This document shows, one piece after another, positions 1 to 10,990 of a stretch of 64,000 nucleotides of DNA. The notes beneath the pieces are model-generated. The model was not told where the DNA came from, did not search any database, and saw only the letters and a list, made by a program, of their open reading frames with translations. The stretch lies in NCBI GenBank assembly GCA_900312665.1, contig ONZQ02000001.1, positions 4,539,902-4,603,901 of the forward strand. Reading direction: 5' to 3'. A program made the position numbers and the translations under genes. Source of the DNA: Cephalotrichum gorgonifer. Its lineage: Eukaryota > Ascomycota > Sordariomycetes > Microascales > Microascaceae. The stretch's first letter is position 1. Each line of letters starts with the position of its first letter.

Positions 1-906
1 ACGGTGTGAACCACATGAGATTGACTTGGCCTTGCCGGTGGCTACCTGTGGCATCTGATTGGAGGAGGGCGCTTGCTGCTGTGATGCCTCTGATGCTTCT
101 GGTGCTTCTGGTGGCTTGAGGCGGCATGCCCTTTCCTCCCTTTCATACGAGTAGCTCGTACTCGTACGTTTTGTCATGCGGTGACTCCACCTTGATGAAG
201 TCACCCTGGAGAAGAAGACGAAGAAGATGCCAAGCCGATTCTCTCCTCGTCTTGCCGAATTGGGTTCTGCGCGCTAACAACAGATCACCCACCCACCTTC
301 ACAGCATCTCCCTGTCACTTCATCACCTCCTAGCAGCATGCGACCTGCATTAATCCGTTGTGTCCGGTATGTAAGGTTACTCATTGGGCACACTGTTTAC
401 TCGTACCCACACCCCCAACGCCGGGGGAATCCTTGCCCTCGTCCGATGCTACCAGGAAGGCATGGTGAATGCTCCGCTGCCGGGACGGCGCATATGTCTC
501 CATCTCTTCCTCTTCCGCCCTTCTTAAGGCTGGTCACTCCCCCCCCTTCCACTCCGGCCCGTTATCCTAGCCAGCCGGAACTCAAATTCTTTTCCCTTTC
601 CCCCGTTGTTCTTTAGTAGAGAGAGAGAGAGCGCGAGATACGACGAGCCATCGTTGATCGAGGCATCCAGTCTTTCCTTTCCATCGAGGCATCTCATACA
701 CTCTTCTCGTTTACCGGCGCAGGACGTACTTTAGACACAAAGACTTAATATCTCTCTTAAGACTTTCGGAATTTCCTTCTTCTTTTCNNNNNNNNNNNNN
801 NNNNNNNNNNNNNNNNNNNNNNNNNNNNNNNNNNNNNNNNNNNNNNNNNNNNNNNNNNCCGTTTTTCTTCTTCTTTTTCATCTCGGTTTGATACCCCTTA
901 GACAAG
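1..906. promoter_or_regulatory. Upstream and 5' leader region of the methyltransferase-domain gene
   Basis: I see no convincing coding sequence here. The stretch contains a GTAC-type word cluster around 146-168, a short GA run near 616-630 and a pyrimidine-rich tract directly before the start codon at 907, interrupted by an N run. A CT-rich tract just upstream of the ATG is usual for filamentous fungal promoters and leaders, so this is probably the promoter and 5' UTR of the gene at 907. The exact transcription start cannot be read from sequence. Confidence 0.5.
788..858. other. Assembly gap (71 N)
   Basis: The run of N lies inside a TTC-rich pyrimidine tract: both flanks are of the form TTCTTC/TTTTC. 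The gap therefore probably reflects a low-complexity sequence in the 5' leader of the gene at 907 that was not assembled. It does not touch the coding region. Confidence 0.95.
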
Positions 907-3900
907 ATGTCTGACCTTATTCTCCTACCGTCATCTCGATACGAGCCCCCGCCGACGTCGCGGGACCGACATCCGGGACAAGCTCTTAATACTATAATTG
1001 AGGAGGATGTGGAGGACGCCTTCCCCCCGAGGAGGAGGCGGGCGGCGATTCCCACCAGGAGTCAGATGGAGGAACAACAACGCCACACAGCCTACAACCA
1101 ACAGCAGTCCTCATATCTCCCAAGCGGAAATGACTCGCTACAATTCCCTGCCAATACCGACCACTTTAGGAGCAGGAGGAACGACATGAAGATCCAGGCC
1201 TGGCTCTCACCCCAGAGCGACCACTTCCCCACCCCCAGGGGCTTCCCGACTCCCAGGGGCACGCACTTCCTGGAGGTCCCCGACCTGCCCTCCTCACCCT
1301 CGGCATACACGACCGAACACGAGGACGCGAGGGCGGGGGATCTGGACATGGACGACGACAGCGTGTCTGGGAGTAGTGCCTCGAACCAGTCGAACCCATG
1401 GAACCCCAGGAGTAGGAGCAGCGTCATGACCGACGGCACCGAGTTCGATGATATCTACGACCTTTCCGACGACGAGGACCGCCGCCGCCCCGCCGCAACC
1501 TCCGGTCCATCGCGGAAGTCCTCTCAATCTTCTCTTCGTCGTCACTCAGCCATCAGGCGAAGGTCCATCGCCCCTGGGGCCGCTACCTCGCGGGATTCCG
1601 TCGGCAGCAGGCAGGCTCTGCCGCCGCTCTCAATCCCGTCTCGCCAGGACGAGATCGATCTCAAGATGATGACCTCCCCCGTCGCGCCTACCCCTACGCT
1701 GTCGGCCACGATCCCGCACGAGGCCATGTACCTCATGCAGTCGCAGCAGGAAGCCGATATCCCCACCGCGCCGCCATCCCTCGACGGCAGCTTGACCTCA
1801 GAGCAGATGGCGCAAATGTCGGCCCCTCCCACGCCCATCATGGGCAGCGTCGAAAATGACAACGGCGACGAGTGGGCCGGAGTCCAGCTCCAGCCCGGTG
1901 CACTTGCGACTCTGCACGCCCTCTCCGGAAGCGAGGATGGCTTCGAGGAGAACGACGCTCACCGTCACCCCGAGCGGGTCATCGAGATCCCGGCGGAACC
2001 CGTCCCCGAGATGCAACACCAAGGCCTGCGCATTTTCACGGGATTCCAGTCCTCGTCCACCACGGCCTCGCCGCTCACTCAGCGGGCCTCGTTCGCCGGC
2101 CTGACGAGGCTCGACATCCCCTCTCCCGGCGGCTTCTTCGCGGATCTCTCCCCGCGCACGAGGCGGACCTGGGACCAGCCAAAGGTGTCTCCCGAGATGG
2201 TTCCTCCCACGTCGACGACGGCCGAGCAGTTCTACAAGGCGCCGTGGAACTCCGACGAGGCCCCGACGATGCCTCTTCCCCCTCCGCCCCCGCGACGGCC
2301 CCAACAGCAGCAGACGGCCACCCAGATCTCCTCGTCGCATCCTGTCGAGCACGTCATCGAGGCGCAACCACTCAACGAGGAGGAAGATCCCGCTACCGCC
2401 CGCCGCATCGTGCGCACCCCGGCCACCGCCACCCACAGCTCTTTCTCGCACTCTGACACCCTAGTTGCGCAGACCGTCGACGTCCGGAGCACCGTTACGG
2501 ACGAGAACGGTCCCCCGACGTCGCGTCGCATCGTCCCGACCCCGACAACCGCCACCTTTGAGGCACCGAAGACCGCCCCAGTGGCCCCAGTGGTAGAGCC
2601 GAGCTCTGGCGACGATGATGTCGTGCCTAACGAGATCGTCGTCGACTACGACCCCAAGTACGCCCGCAAGCAACAGGAGGTTGCCCTCGCGAACCTTGAC
2701 CGGACGGAGATGTGGCTCATGGCGCAGAACGCATACCTAAAATGTGTCATCGTACCCACGGAGAGCGGGGCTAAGGATAATGTAGATGAGGCTGTTGCTT
2801 CCCCCGCAGCCGCGACTCCCGTGCCCGAGATGAAGGCCGAGGAAGAAACCCCCAAAAAGAAGACGGTGCGCTTCTCCGAGGTCCCCGTCAAGGGGAACAT
2901 CCCTTGCCGCCTCCCCAGCAAGCTCGGCTTCCACGAGTCGGCTTACTATCGTGCCTTCCAGGACTACATGATCCGCTCGCGCGGCCAGGACGTCTTCGTG
3001 CACTCCCTCCCGCGCCTCGAGGCGCTCCAGGCCCAGCGCGTTTCACTCCCCGAGCGCCATCGCGACCAGCTCCTGGGCAAGTACCAGCTCAGTGTGGTAC
3101 CCCAGTCGGCGAAGAAGCGGCTGTCGACGAACGTTGCGCGCGGGGACGACACACTCGTCGATGACCCAGCGAGGATACGCCGCGAGAAGGAAGTCGAGGC
3201 TCTGGGCCAGATGGTTACGAGCCTATGGCACGTCGCGGCAGCGAAAATGCTCGCCGGCGGGAAGCTCATCATGGCGCCCGTCGAGAAGAGACTGATGAAG
3301 CCCTCATCGGGGTTCATGGGCATGATGTCGAGTGGCGGGGACAAACCGCGGGTGCTGGACCTCGGGGGCCAGGCGGCGTGCGACTGGGCGTGGCACGCGG
3401 CGATGCAGTACCCAAACGCGAAGATCTACACCGTAGCGACCAAGGCTGCGCGCCAGCTCTCCAACTGCAACGTGCGTGGCCCGCCGAACCACAGGCGGGT
3501 CTCGGTGGACAAGCTCACGCGGCTTCCCTTCCCGGACTCCCACTTCGACCTTGTGTCAGCGAGGGAGCTGCACAGCGCGCTCAAGTATGCGGGCGAGAAC
3601 GGCGAGGACGAGTGGGAGACGTGCCTGGCGGAGTGCATGCGTGTGCTCAAGCCGGGTGGGTACATCGACTTCTCGCTCCTCGACTCGGACATGGTGAAGG
3701 CGGGGCCACTGGGGCTGGCGAAGTCGGTCGAGTTCGGCTTCACGCTCAAGAGGCTCGGGTATGACCCCGCGCCCACGAAGCTGTTCCTCTCAAGGCTGGA
3801 GAGGGCGGGGTTCGTAGGAGCCAGCCGCGCGTGGGTGTTCCTCCCTCTCGGATGCCCCACCTCCCCTCCTTCCCTCACCTCTACACCGCCCCCCGTCCCG

Positions 3901-4311
3901 CAGAAGGACGTCCTCACGGGCCCCCCTATCCGCCCCAACCCGGACGGGTCAGAGGTCATCACGCACCGCATGTCCGCCACAGTGACCGGCTCTACGCGCG
4001 CCGTCGCGGACATGACCTCCCTCCTAGGTTCCCTTGCGTGGGAGAAGTGGCTCCTGAGGTGCGAGATCGAGAACACCGCCGGCGCCCTGAGGCTGTCGGA
4101 CACGGTCACGCCCGGGGCGGCGGTGCGCGGCGCGGGAGAGTGCCTCGATGGGTTCCACGCCATCGTGGAGGAGGGGAGGAGGTGCGGCGCCGGGTTCAGG
4201 ATGCTGAACGGTTTCGCGAGGAAGCCCATCCCCTTGCCTAAGTCACCGCCGGGGCCGGCTGTCGAGGGCGAGGACGAGGGCGAGGGTATCATTCGGATCC
4301 AACTGGGTTAA
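907..4311 (+). CDS. Large protein with C-terminal SAM-dependent methyltransferase domain
   Basis: Intronless reading frame of 1134 residues starting at ATG 907 (AAG-ATG context) and ending TAA. Roughly residues 1-640 are low complexity: Ser, Pro, Thr and Arg rich, with acidic patches and a PPPPPP tract, probably disordered. After a basic KKKTVRF stretch (about 650) a conserved core begins. A class I methyltransferase fold is indicated by motif I VLDLGGQAACDWA (about 815), the post-I strand NAKIYTVATKA, the motif II region LPFPDSHFDLVSAREL (about 872) and RVLKPGGYIDF (about 914). The glycine-rich loop DLGGQA departs slightly from the usual E/DxGxGxG. The substrate is unknown; LaeA-like or type 11 methyltransferases are the nearest class by motif. 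It converges on NPR3, with 574 bp between stop codons. Only the fold assignment is firm. Confidence 0.85.
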   Translation: MSDLILLPSSRYEPPPTSRDRHPGQALNTIIEEDVEDAFPPRRRRAAIPTRSQMEEQQRHTAYNQQQSSYLPSGNDSLQFPANTDHFRSRRNDMKIQAWLSPQSDHFPTPRGFPTPRGTHFLEVPDLPSSPSAYTTEHEDARAGDLDMDDDSVSGSSASNQSNPWNPRSRSSVMTDGTEFDDIYDLSDDEDRRRPAATSGPSRKSSQSSLRRHSAIRRRSIAPGAATSRDSVGSRQALPPLSIPSRQDEIDLKMMTSPVAPTPTLSATIPHEAMYLMQSQQEADIPTAPPSLDGSLTSEQMAQMSAPPTPIMGSVENDNGDEWAGVQLQPGALATLHALSGSEDGFEENDAHRHPERVIEIPAEPVPEMQHQGLRIFTGFQSSSTTASPLTQRASFAGLTRLDIPSPGGFFADLSPRTRRTWDQPKVSPEMVPPTSTTAEQFYKAPWNSDEAPTMPLPPPPPRRPQQQQTATQISSSHPVEHVIEAQPLNEEEDPATARRIVRTPATATHSSFSHSDTLVAQTVDVRSTVTDENGPPTSRRIVPTPTTATFEAPKTAPVAPVVEPSSGDDDVVPNEIVVDYDPKYARKQQEVALANLDRTEMWLMAQNAYLKCVIVPTESGAKDNVDEAVASPAAATPVPEMKAEEETPKKKTVRFSEVPVKGNIPCRLPSKLGFHESAYYRAFQDYMIRSRGQDVFVHSLPRLEALQAQRVSLPERHRDQLLGKYQLSVVPQSAKKRLSTNVARGDDTLVDDPARIRREKEVEALGQMVTSLWHVAAAKMLAGGKLIMAPVEKRLMKPSSGFMGMMSSGGDKPRVLDLGGQAACDWAWHAAMQYPNAKIYTVATKAARQLSNCNVRGPPNHRRVSVDKLTRLPFPDSHFDLVSARELHSALKYAGENGEDEWETCLAECMRVLKPGGYIDFSLLDSDMVKAGPLGLAKSVEFGFTLKRLGYDPAPTKLFLSRLERAGFVGASRAWVFLPLGCPTSPPSLTSTPPPVPQKDVLTGPPIRPNPDGSEVITHRMSATVTGSTRAVADMTSLLGSLAWEKWLLRCEIENTAGALRLSDTVTPGAAVRGAGECLDGFHAIVEEGRRCGAGFRMLNGFARKPIPLPKSPPGPAVEGEDEGEGIIRIQLG

Positions 4312-4885
4312 GAACGAGTTTCTCTCCTCTCTTTGGGTTGTTTTTGGGGGGTTACGAAGTCTTGAGAGCTATACATCTCCAATCTCCTTCGGAAGTTCCG
4401 TCTCCTTTGTCGACATAATTTTTTCCTAGCTCTACTTGAAATCTCTACCTCACTGTTTCCGTTTTTCCTCTCTCTTTTTCCTTTATTCCGATGTCTTTTC
4501 TTTTCTTTCTTTACATAAGACAATATGGCTGGGAATGCACAGAAACCCCGCGGGGTATACACGGCTTGACGACCCGGGGGGGAAGGGCGGGTACAATATG
4601 GGATATGGGATATGGGATACGAAAGTACGAAAGTACGAGAGAGCAGTCGTGGACTGCGTGTTAGATAATGAGCTGGTGCGTTGCATATTGTACTTAGGAT
4701 AGCGGGGGAAGAAAATCTATATATACCCATGCCACATTCACTTTTCGATATGCTTTCCGCAGTTTTAAAACGCCCCTTCCTGCTTTCGATCTCGCTCGTG
4801 CCATTGCTAGGTTACCCACATTCACAACACCCGGAAGACCGGGGTGGGAGTGACTTAACTCCACCAGTGAAAAAAACCTCAAATC
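4312..4885. other. Convergent 3' intergenic region
   Basis: This is the space between the stop codons of the methyltransferase-domain gene (+) and NPR3 (-). It is T-rich on the plus strand near 4320-4500 and holds a short tandem GATATGG/ATACGAAAGTAC tract around 4600-4640. I see no open reading frame with coding character. It presumably holds both 3' UTRs, possibly overlapping. Confidence 0.5.
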
Positions 4886-7362
4886 TCACCAGTGCCTCAC
4901 AGTGAGGAGGTACTCGCTCATGCCCGTCAGCAGGTTCCACGCCTCCTTCCTCTTCATGTCCTCCTGCAGCGCGATCCTCTCCAGGGCGGTCCTCCCGTCG
5001 AAGTACCTCCAGAACCTGGTCCAGGCCTCGCGCGTCTTCTCGTCGGTGAAGCGCCTCCCTATGGCGGCCAGGTACCGCGACTCCAGGCCCGTGGCCCTGC
5101 CGGCGTCGATGACGATGTGCGGCACGATGCCGGCCAGGTGCGGGGCGTCGTTGGTGGAGGGGTGAGGGGTGGCCATGGGGACGGCCTTCCGGGCGTGGGC
5201 GGTGGCCCTCTCGGCGGCGTCGCGCTGTATCTTTATCGACTTCCTCTCGACGCGGGCCCTCTCGGCGATGGCCTCCGCGGCGGTCATGGCGGGGGTGGAG
5301 GTGTGGGATGACGCGGCGGAGGAGCCCCCCGCCGAGGAGGGGCGGCCCGGGGGAGCATCGTCCGTGGGGGCGAGCGAGGAGGTGGAGGCAGATGCGTCCT
5401 GCGGAGGCGGCGGGGATGCGGGTGAGTCGCCGGCGGAGGTGGGAGCCGGGGCCGTGGGGTCGGCGGGGGGGCCGTCCTTGGGGCGGAGGGCCTCGGCCTC
5501 GGCGCCGTACTCGACCTCGTAGATGATCTCGGGCCACACGACGACGTAGGCGAACGTGCACAGCTGGGTGACCCAGCCGCCCCTCATCAGCCAGGCCAGC
5601 ATGGCGAGGTAGGTGGGGCGGTGGGCCTTGCTGGGGCAGAAGTGCTTGTAGGGGCGGGGGGCGTAGGAGAGCTCGGCGAGGAAGTTGGTCAGCGGTGGGG
5701 CGAGGTTGAAGACGCGCTGCCACTCCTGGGCGGCGCGCGGGAGGCGGTCTAGGGCGCAGTTGGGGGACATGACGTAGACGTCGCGGGCGTGGAGGGGCGG
5801 GATGGCGATGGCCCTGCGCCACGAGATGAAGTGGTGGGCGTATCTGCGGACCTGGCTGTGGCTTAGGATGTTGCCCTGGCCGATCTGATAGAGTCTGATC
5901 GAAAAGAAGAAGAAAAGGTGTCAGCGAGGTTGGGTGGGAAGGGGGCTGGCTAACTGGCTTTTGTATGTGAAGATAACCAAGGGTGCGTGGGTGGGAACAT
6001 ACGACATGGTCGGCTTGCAAAGCCTCACAAACTCGACCATGGCAATCGTCGAGCGATCGAGGTCGACCTGGAGCTGAGAGATGATCTTCTTCTCGTCGTC
6101 CATTAACAGCAGGCCAAAGTTCTTCTCCAGGTACTCGGGATCGTCGTACGCCTCATCTGGGGTGGAAGTGTTCGCCGACGTCAGCCACAGACCATGCTGC
6201 CTGGTCTCGTTCTCCGGGCCGAGGTCGGGGATGTAGAACGGCATGGGGATCTGCATCGACAGGCTGAGTGGCCCGTTCGCTGTATCTAGCTGGAGGCTGA
6301 TGATCCTGTTATGTGACAGGGACTGGTATATCTCGTGTATCGAGGCTGCCAGGGAGGAGACCTTGAGGATCTCTTTCCAGAGTTCATCCATGGGGGTCTC
6401 TGCTGAACTGGTTAACCCTTCCGAGAACGTGACGACGAAAGTAGGGCGGGAAGTTAGGGTAGAGGTCAAGGTAAATGCGGAGACGTACTGGTTTCGCGGG
6501 CTTTCTCTTTGAGCCTGATGATCTGCTTCGACTCTTTCCACACAAAATCGCTGTGCTGTTGGCAGTACTTGTACGCCTTGTTGAGTTTCTTGATGATGTT
6601 GGAGTACAGGGCATTTACGAGCTCCGTAACCTCGTGCTGCTTCGGATTCAAGATGAAGACAACGTTGAACATGGTCATGGAGCTGACCTTCTCCTCCTCC
6701 TCCTCCTGCGGCGGCTTCTCACCTGCCGACGCCGCGTCCCCGGCAGGGGCGCCATCGTCGCCGGTCCTGGCGCCATTTGACCCGATGTCGGCCAAGTTCA
6801 CGGACGAAGGGACTCGCCTCTGAGACCTGTGCGACCCGAGGTCGAGCAGATTCACCGACGAGCCTATTCTCCACTGGGCCCTAGGCCCATTCTCCTCATC
6901 CTTGGCCTTCTTTTTCTTCTTCTTCTTCTTCCAGATGCCGTTCTCCGGCACGTGGACGGGGCACGACACGTAGTACAGCGAGTCGAGGGAGACCTGGAAG
7001 AGCCTCTTGTGGTAGGGCCGTCCGGGGCTCATGAGACTGGCCAGGTCCCCGGCGGGGAACCCGGTCACGGTCTCCCACGGGGCGGTAGCGCCGCCGCCGC
7101 GGTTCGAGATCAGGCCATCGATGCCGCCGTGGGTGGGATGAAAGCCCTGGCCCTGCGGCTGGGACGGGTTCAGAGATAGGCGCTCGAGGATCAGGTCGTC
7201 CTGGGCTTGATCGCCCCCGAGAGAGCCCGTGGAAAGCGTCACACGGTCCACAGAGGCCTGCGGCGGGTAGTGAAACACCAGGTTGGCTCCGTCGCGGGTT
7301 CTGTTGATGACGAGGGCCACCGCCACTAGATTGGTCGAGTCGGGAAGCACGGGGAGCGACAT
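4886..7362 (-). CDS. NPR3: NPR3, nitrogen permease regulator 3 homologue (GATOR1/SEACIT subunit)
   Basis: Three exons on the minus strand fit one frame: 7362-6489, 6402-6003 and 5894-4886, giving 760 residues. Introns are 6488-6403 (GTACGT...TTCAG, phase 1) and 6002-5895 (GTATGT...ATCAG, phase 2). The start reads MSLPVLPDSTNLVAVALVIN, followed by an N-terminal longin-like region (NLVFHYPP), a lysine tract (about 140), then MTMFNVVFILNP, the DELWKEILKVSSLAASIHEI region and, in exon 3, LYQIGQGN and a C-terminal part with AYVVVWPEIIYEVEYG and YFDGRTALERIALQEDM. These segments are typical of Npr3/NPRL3. With Npr2 it inhibits TORC1 at the vacuole when amino acids or nitrogen are scarce. Ser/Pro/Ala-rich spacers (exon 3) account for divergent length. 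It is divergent from the ethanolamine kinase gene. Confidence 0.9.
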
Positions 7363-8796
7363 GGCTGCGGCCTAGGGTCCCGTCCGTCCCACAGTCCAGC
7401 GGTCTTGCGTCGAGACTGTGCCTGTTCCGGCGGGCTTCGGAGGGTAAAGGAAGTGCACGATGACAACGGTAATGGCGATGTCGATGGTGGAACCGACCAA
7501 GGGATAAGGTCTTGGTCTAAGAAGATGGACAAGGGCGAGACGATGACGCTCGTTGTGCAATGGCTACCGATGCCTCAAGGGTCGTGGCCATCCCTAAGAT
7601 TCAGAGTCATGGCAATATATCGGGGATTCCATCGGGGTTCCTTGACTATGGAAAGGTAAGGTGCCGTATCAATCCATCCGCTTGGTAGTCCGGCGCGTCT
7701 TGCTCACTCAACATGAGCTCAGGTTGAAGCTCATGGATTGAGGTGGGTCGAGGCGCTCGATACACAGATTTACGCGTTAGAATAGAAGTCGTCGATTTAA
7801 TGCATAACGGATAACTGGATTTAAACTACCTGCATATTGCCCCGCGTGAAATGAGGTACCGAGTGGGGGTTGGTTTGGAATGGTACCTTGGTCCAGGACG
7901 GTGGAACGAACCACGAGGAACCCCGCCAAAGTGGCAAGAACCATAATACAAGTAGGAGTGATACCTCCCGACGCGGCCATCAATCAGAATTAGCACTACT
8001 CAGGGGCTCTCCCGCGCGGCGTGGGGATGATGACGTTTGCTAGATACTTGTTCAACCGACGTACGTACGAGTACGCCTACCCCTGGATCCATCCCAAAAC
8101 TTGCTTGTTTGATGTTGTTTGTGCCAGCGATGCCAGGAGAGCAAGCCGTTGCTATTCCCGTCTTATCTTGCCCCATACAAGTATGCTATGAGCTCCCTTC
8201 TCAAGTACCCGCTTGTACATGCAAGCAAACCCTTTCACATGCTAAAAAAACGCATACGTAATTTCACACCTCCACCTCGAATCAATTTTAAGGGGTTAAT
8301 TGACCCCTCTGTGTGATTAGCCAAAACACCAAGAGAGAGACAGGAAGTTACTTTTGTGCGTCTATCTTGGCCTCGTTTAGAACTTTGAACCTGGGGGAAC
8401 AACCTAATAGAACCTAGAACATATCTGGAACCTGTCCCGCACTGCTTCTTCCAGCCACTTTCTTTTTTTACTACGTCTTCCCCCCATTCTACCTTAGTCA
8501 CCGCACCTTATTTCCTTCTGCCCACCCTCCTCCCCCCGCGTCGTATCCCGCGTTTTCCCCGCTGAAAACACCCCACGACGTACGCTTGAAAAGAAGCGAG
8601 GATCCCCTCTCTGATCGACTACCTACCGCCTCCGCCCTTCGATATCATACCGCAGAAAGAGAAACCCGCGGCCGTCGATTGCTCTTCCCCCGGGGAGGTT
8701 CCCACGACGACTCACGAGACCACAGACCAGGAAAGGAAGTTGGTCGCGTGCTTTGCCCACCACATTCGGTCCTCCAGAGCAAGGAGCACACTCACC
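7363..8796. promoter_or_regulatory. Divergent promoter region between NPR3 and the ethanolamine kinase gene
   Basis: 1.4 kb separate the two start codons. I see no credible reading frame. The stretch includes a GTACGTACGAGTAC word at about 8060-8073, a CTTGTACATGCAAG-like inverted repeat near 8210, and pyrimidine-rich DNA at 8450-8560 that could be the core promoter of the plus-strand gene. A shared promoter is possible but the distance is large enough for two independent ones. Confidence 0.5.
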
Positions 8797-10197
8797 ATGA
8801 CGACCTCGAACGGCGTACCGAACGGCGCGCCCGCCGCCCCGTCCAAGGTCCCCATCCTCCCACTCTCATACGACAGCGCCGACGCGCAAGAGTCGGCCCT
8901 GCGCCTCGTATACGCCGTCCGGCCGGAGTGGAGCTTGCCGACGGCCAACGTGAAGCTCGTGCGCTGCACGGACGGCATCACCAACACGCTCATGAAGGCC
9001 GTCAACGAGGTCGAGGGCGCCACGGCGGAGGAGACGGACCGGGAGGCCATCCTCTTCCGGGCCTACGGCAACGGCACGCACGTCATCATCGACCGGCAGC
9101 GCGAGGTGGAGAACCACGAGCTGCTCATGGCCCACGGCCTCGCGCCCGAGCTGCTCGCCCGCTTCCGGAACGGCATGATCTACCGCTTCATCCGCGGCAC
9201 CGTGACGAGCACCGAGGACCTGCGCGACCCCACCATCTACGCCGCCGTCGCGAGGCGGCTGGCCGAGTGGCACGCGAGGTTACCCTGCGTCCCCTCGGCC
9301 CCCGCACCCGCGCCCTGCTCCAACGGGAGCGCCGCGGACGTGGAGCTGTCGAGGCGCAGGCAGTCCATCGACGGCGCGGCGCCCGGGAAGCCGGCGCCCA
9401 ACATGTGGACGGTGATGCAGAAGTGGATATACGCCCTGCCCGTCGACACGGAGCAGCAGCGCGCGCGGCAGACCACGCTCCAGACGGAGCTGAACCGCCT
9501 CGTAAAGGACCTCAGCCGGCGGCCGGGGCTAGGGAAGGATGGCGTAAGCAGTGTTCCCCCCCCCCTCCCCCCGTTTTTTTTTTTTCATCCCGTTCCACTT
9601 GATTCACATGTACGGCTATATGCGGTATAATATATGCGTTCAAGTGAAGATGTGTGCGTTGCTAACACGTGTCCGACCACTATCTAGCTTGTCTTCGCGC
9701 ACTGCGACCTGCTCCACGGCAACGTCATCATCCAGCCCAAGGACGAGTCGCGCCCCGACGAAACCGTCGTCAGCTTCATCGACTACGAGTACGCCACGCC
9801 CTCCCCCGCGGCCTTCGACATCTCCAACCACTTCGCCGAGTGGGCGGGCTTCGAGTGCAACTACTCGGTCCTCCCCACGCGCTCGCAGAGGCGCGACTTC
9901 ATCCGGCGGTACGTCGAGGCGTACTTCTCCCACCTGCCGGGGGCGGACGCGGGGGTGGACCTCGAGGAGGAGACGCGCAAGCTGGTGGAGGAGGTGGACG
10001 TTTACAGGGGGCTGCCGGGATTCTACTGGGGCATCTGGGCGCTTATACAGGCGCAGATCTCCGAGATCGACTTCGACTACGCCACGTACGCCGAGTTGAG
10101 GCTAGGGGAGTACTGGGCGTGGAAAGAGGCGACAGTCGCAGGGGGGAAGGAGGTGAAGGAGGTACCCCTCCGTGAGACGAGGTGGGCGGAGGCTTGA
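8797..10197 (+). CDS. EKI1: Ethanolamine/choline kinase
   Basis: Two exons, 8797-9543 and 9688-10197, phase 0, giving 418 residues. The start is ATG 8797 in a CACC-ATG context. The 144-nt intron (GTAAGC...TCTAG) contains C10 and T12 homopolymers. It falls immediately before the catalytic loop LVFAHCDLLHGN (His254, Asp256, Asn261), the Brenner-type motif of choline/ethanolamine and aminoglycoside kinases, followed by the metal-binding IDYEYA (Asp281) and the conserved FDISNHFAEWAGFECNYS block of this family. The N-terminal part contains RCTDGITNTL, matching the nucleotide-loop region of ethanolamine kinases. The enzyme phosphorylates ethanolamine (and possibly choline), the first step of the CDP-ethanolamine (Kennedy) pathway, in the cytosol. 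HCDLLHGN and the DGITN signature favour ethanolamine over choline kinase; specificity is inferred, not shown. Confidence 0.9.
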
Positions 10198-10454
10198 TTG
10201 GAAGGGCAAAGACGGCCCCTTTTTCCGGGGTTCTTTATTTTTTCCCCTTGGTATCCACGACTTGATGATATTTCGGGACGCTGCGAGGCGTTGGGAATGG
10301 CGTAAAGGGCATGTATTCAACATTCATGTGCTGGCAAAAACGGCGGAGGGGGAGAGACCAGTACATCAAAAGGGGAGGAAGGAATTGGGGGGGGCTGTAA
10401 TGGGGATTTAACATGACATTTTGTACGCGCAGCTAGGGAAGGCCTTTATATTTC

Positions 10455-10460
10455 AATAAA
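10455..10460 (+). terminator. Canonical AATAAA poly(A) signal downstream of the ethanolamine kinase gene
   Basis: An exact AATAAA occurs 258 bp after the stop codon, on the sense strand and in otherwise non-coding DNA. Fungal poly(A) signals are loose, so this is suggestive rather than decisive. Confidence 0.4.
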
Positions 10461-10703
10461 GTAATGAAGGGAAGGAGATGGGCCTTGTTGGCTTGTTGGT
10501 TCTGCAGCATGGTTTTTTTTTGTTTCTTGGGGGGATAGCCGCCAAGGTGAAAGGAAGGTGAAGAAGGGAGGTAGACTTTCAGCCCCCAAACGCGATGGCA
10601 CCAACCAAACCAACGGATTGAAGGGTTTTGTACTCGTAGCTCACTGATATACCTTACCTTGGGTTGGTAATGGGTAATAAATGCCCTTTATTATTCCCCC
10701 AGA

Positions 10704-10729
10704 CCCCCCCCCCCCCCCCCCTTTTTTTT
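10704..10729. repeat. C18 homopolymer followed by T8
   Basis: Eighteen C then eight T in a row on the plus strand, in non-coding DNA downstream of the ethanolamine kinase gene. The window has several comparable G:C runs. Confidence 0.95.
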
Positions 10730-10951
10730 CTTCCTCGAGCAGGGAAGCCTAGTTCCAACGTACACGAGGTGCTCTGCTTAACCACAGGTGCATCCGTCCG
10801 TGTAACTATTATCTACCTTTCGCCATCCCCCGGGCCCCCCGGCGATGCCCGCCCCCGCCTGTCCGTGCGATTCCGAGTAGCTCCGGAGCTCCCGGCCCCT
10901 CCGTCCCGCCCCCATCCGAGCTTGCGGCGACTAAACGTCCTCGTACGTCCC

Positions 10952-10990
10952 CAGCAGCCGCAGCCGCAGCCGCAGCCGCAACCGCAACCG
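10952..10990. repeat. GCAGCC-type hexanucleotide microsatellite
   Basis: About six tandem copies of a 6-bp unit, first GCAGCC then GCAACC. It is one of several period-6 repeats in intergenic DNA of this window. Confidence 0.85.

Noticed and set aside
4812..6020. 402-codon Pro/Arg/His-rich frame on the minus strand
   Set aside because: Out-of-frame shadow of NPR3 exon 3; the NPR3 frame has the conserved residues and splice sites.
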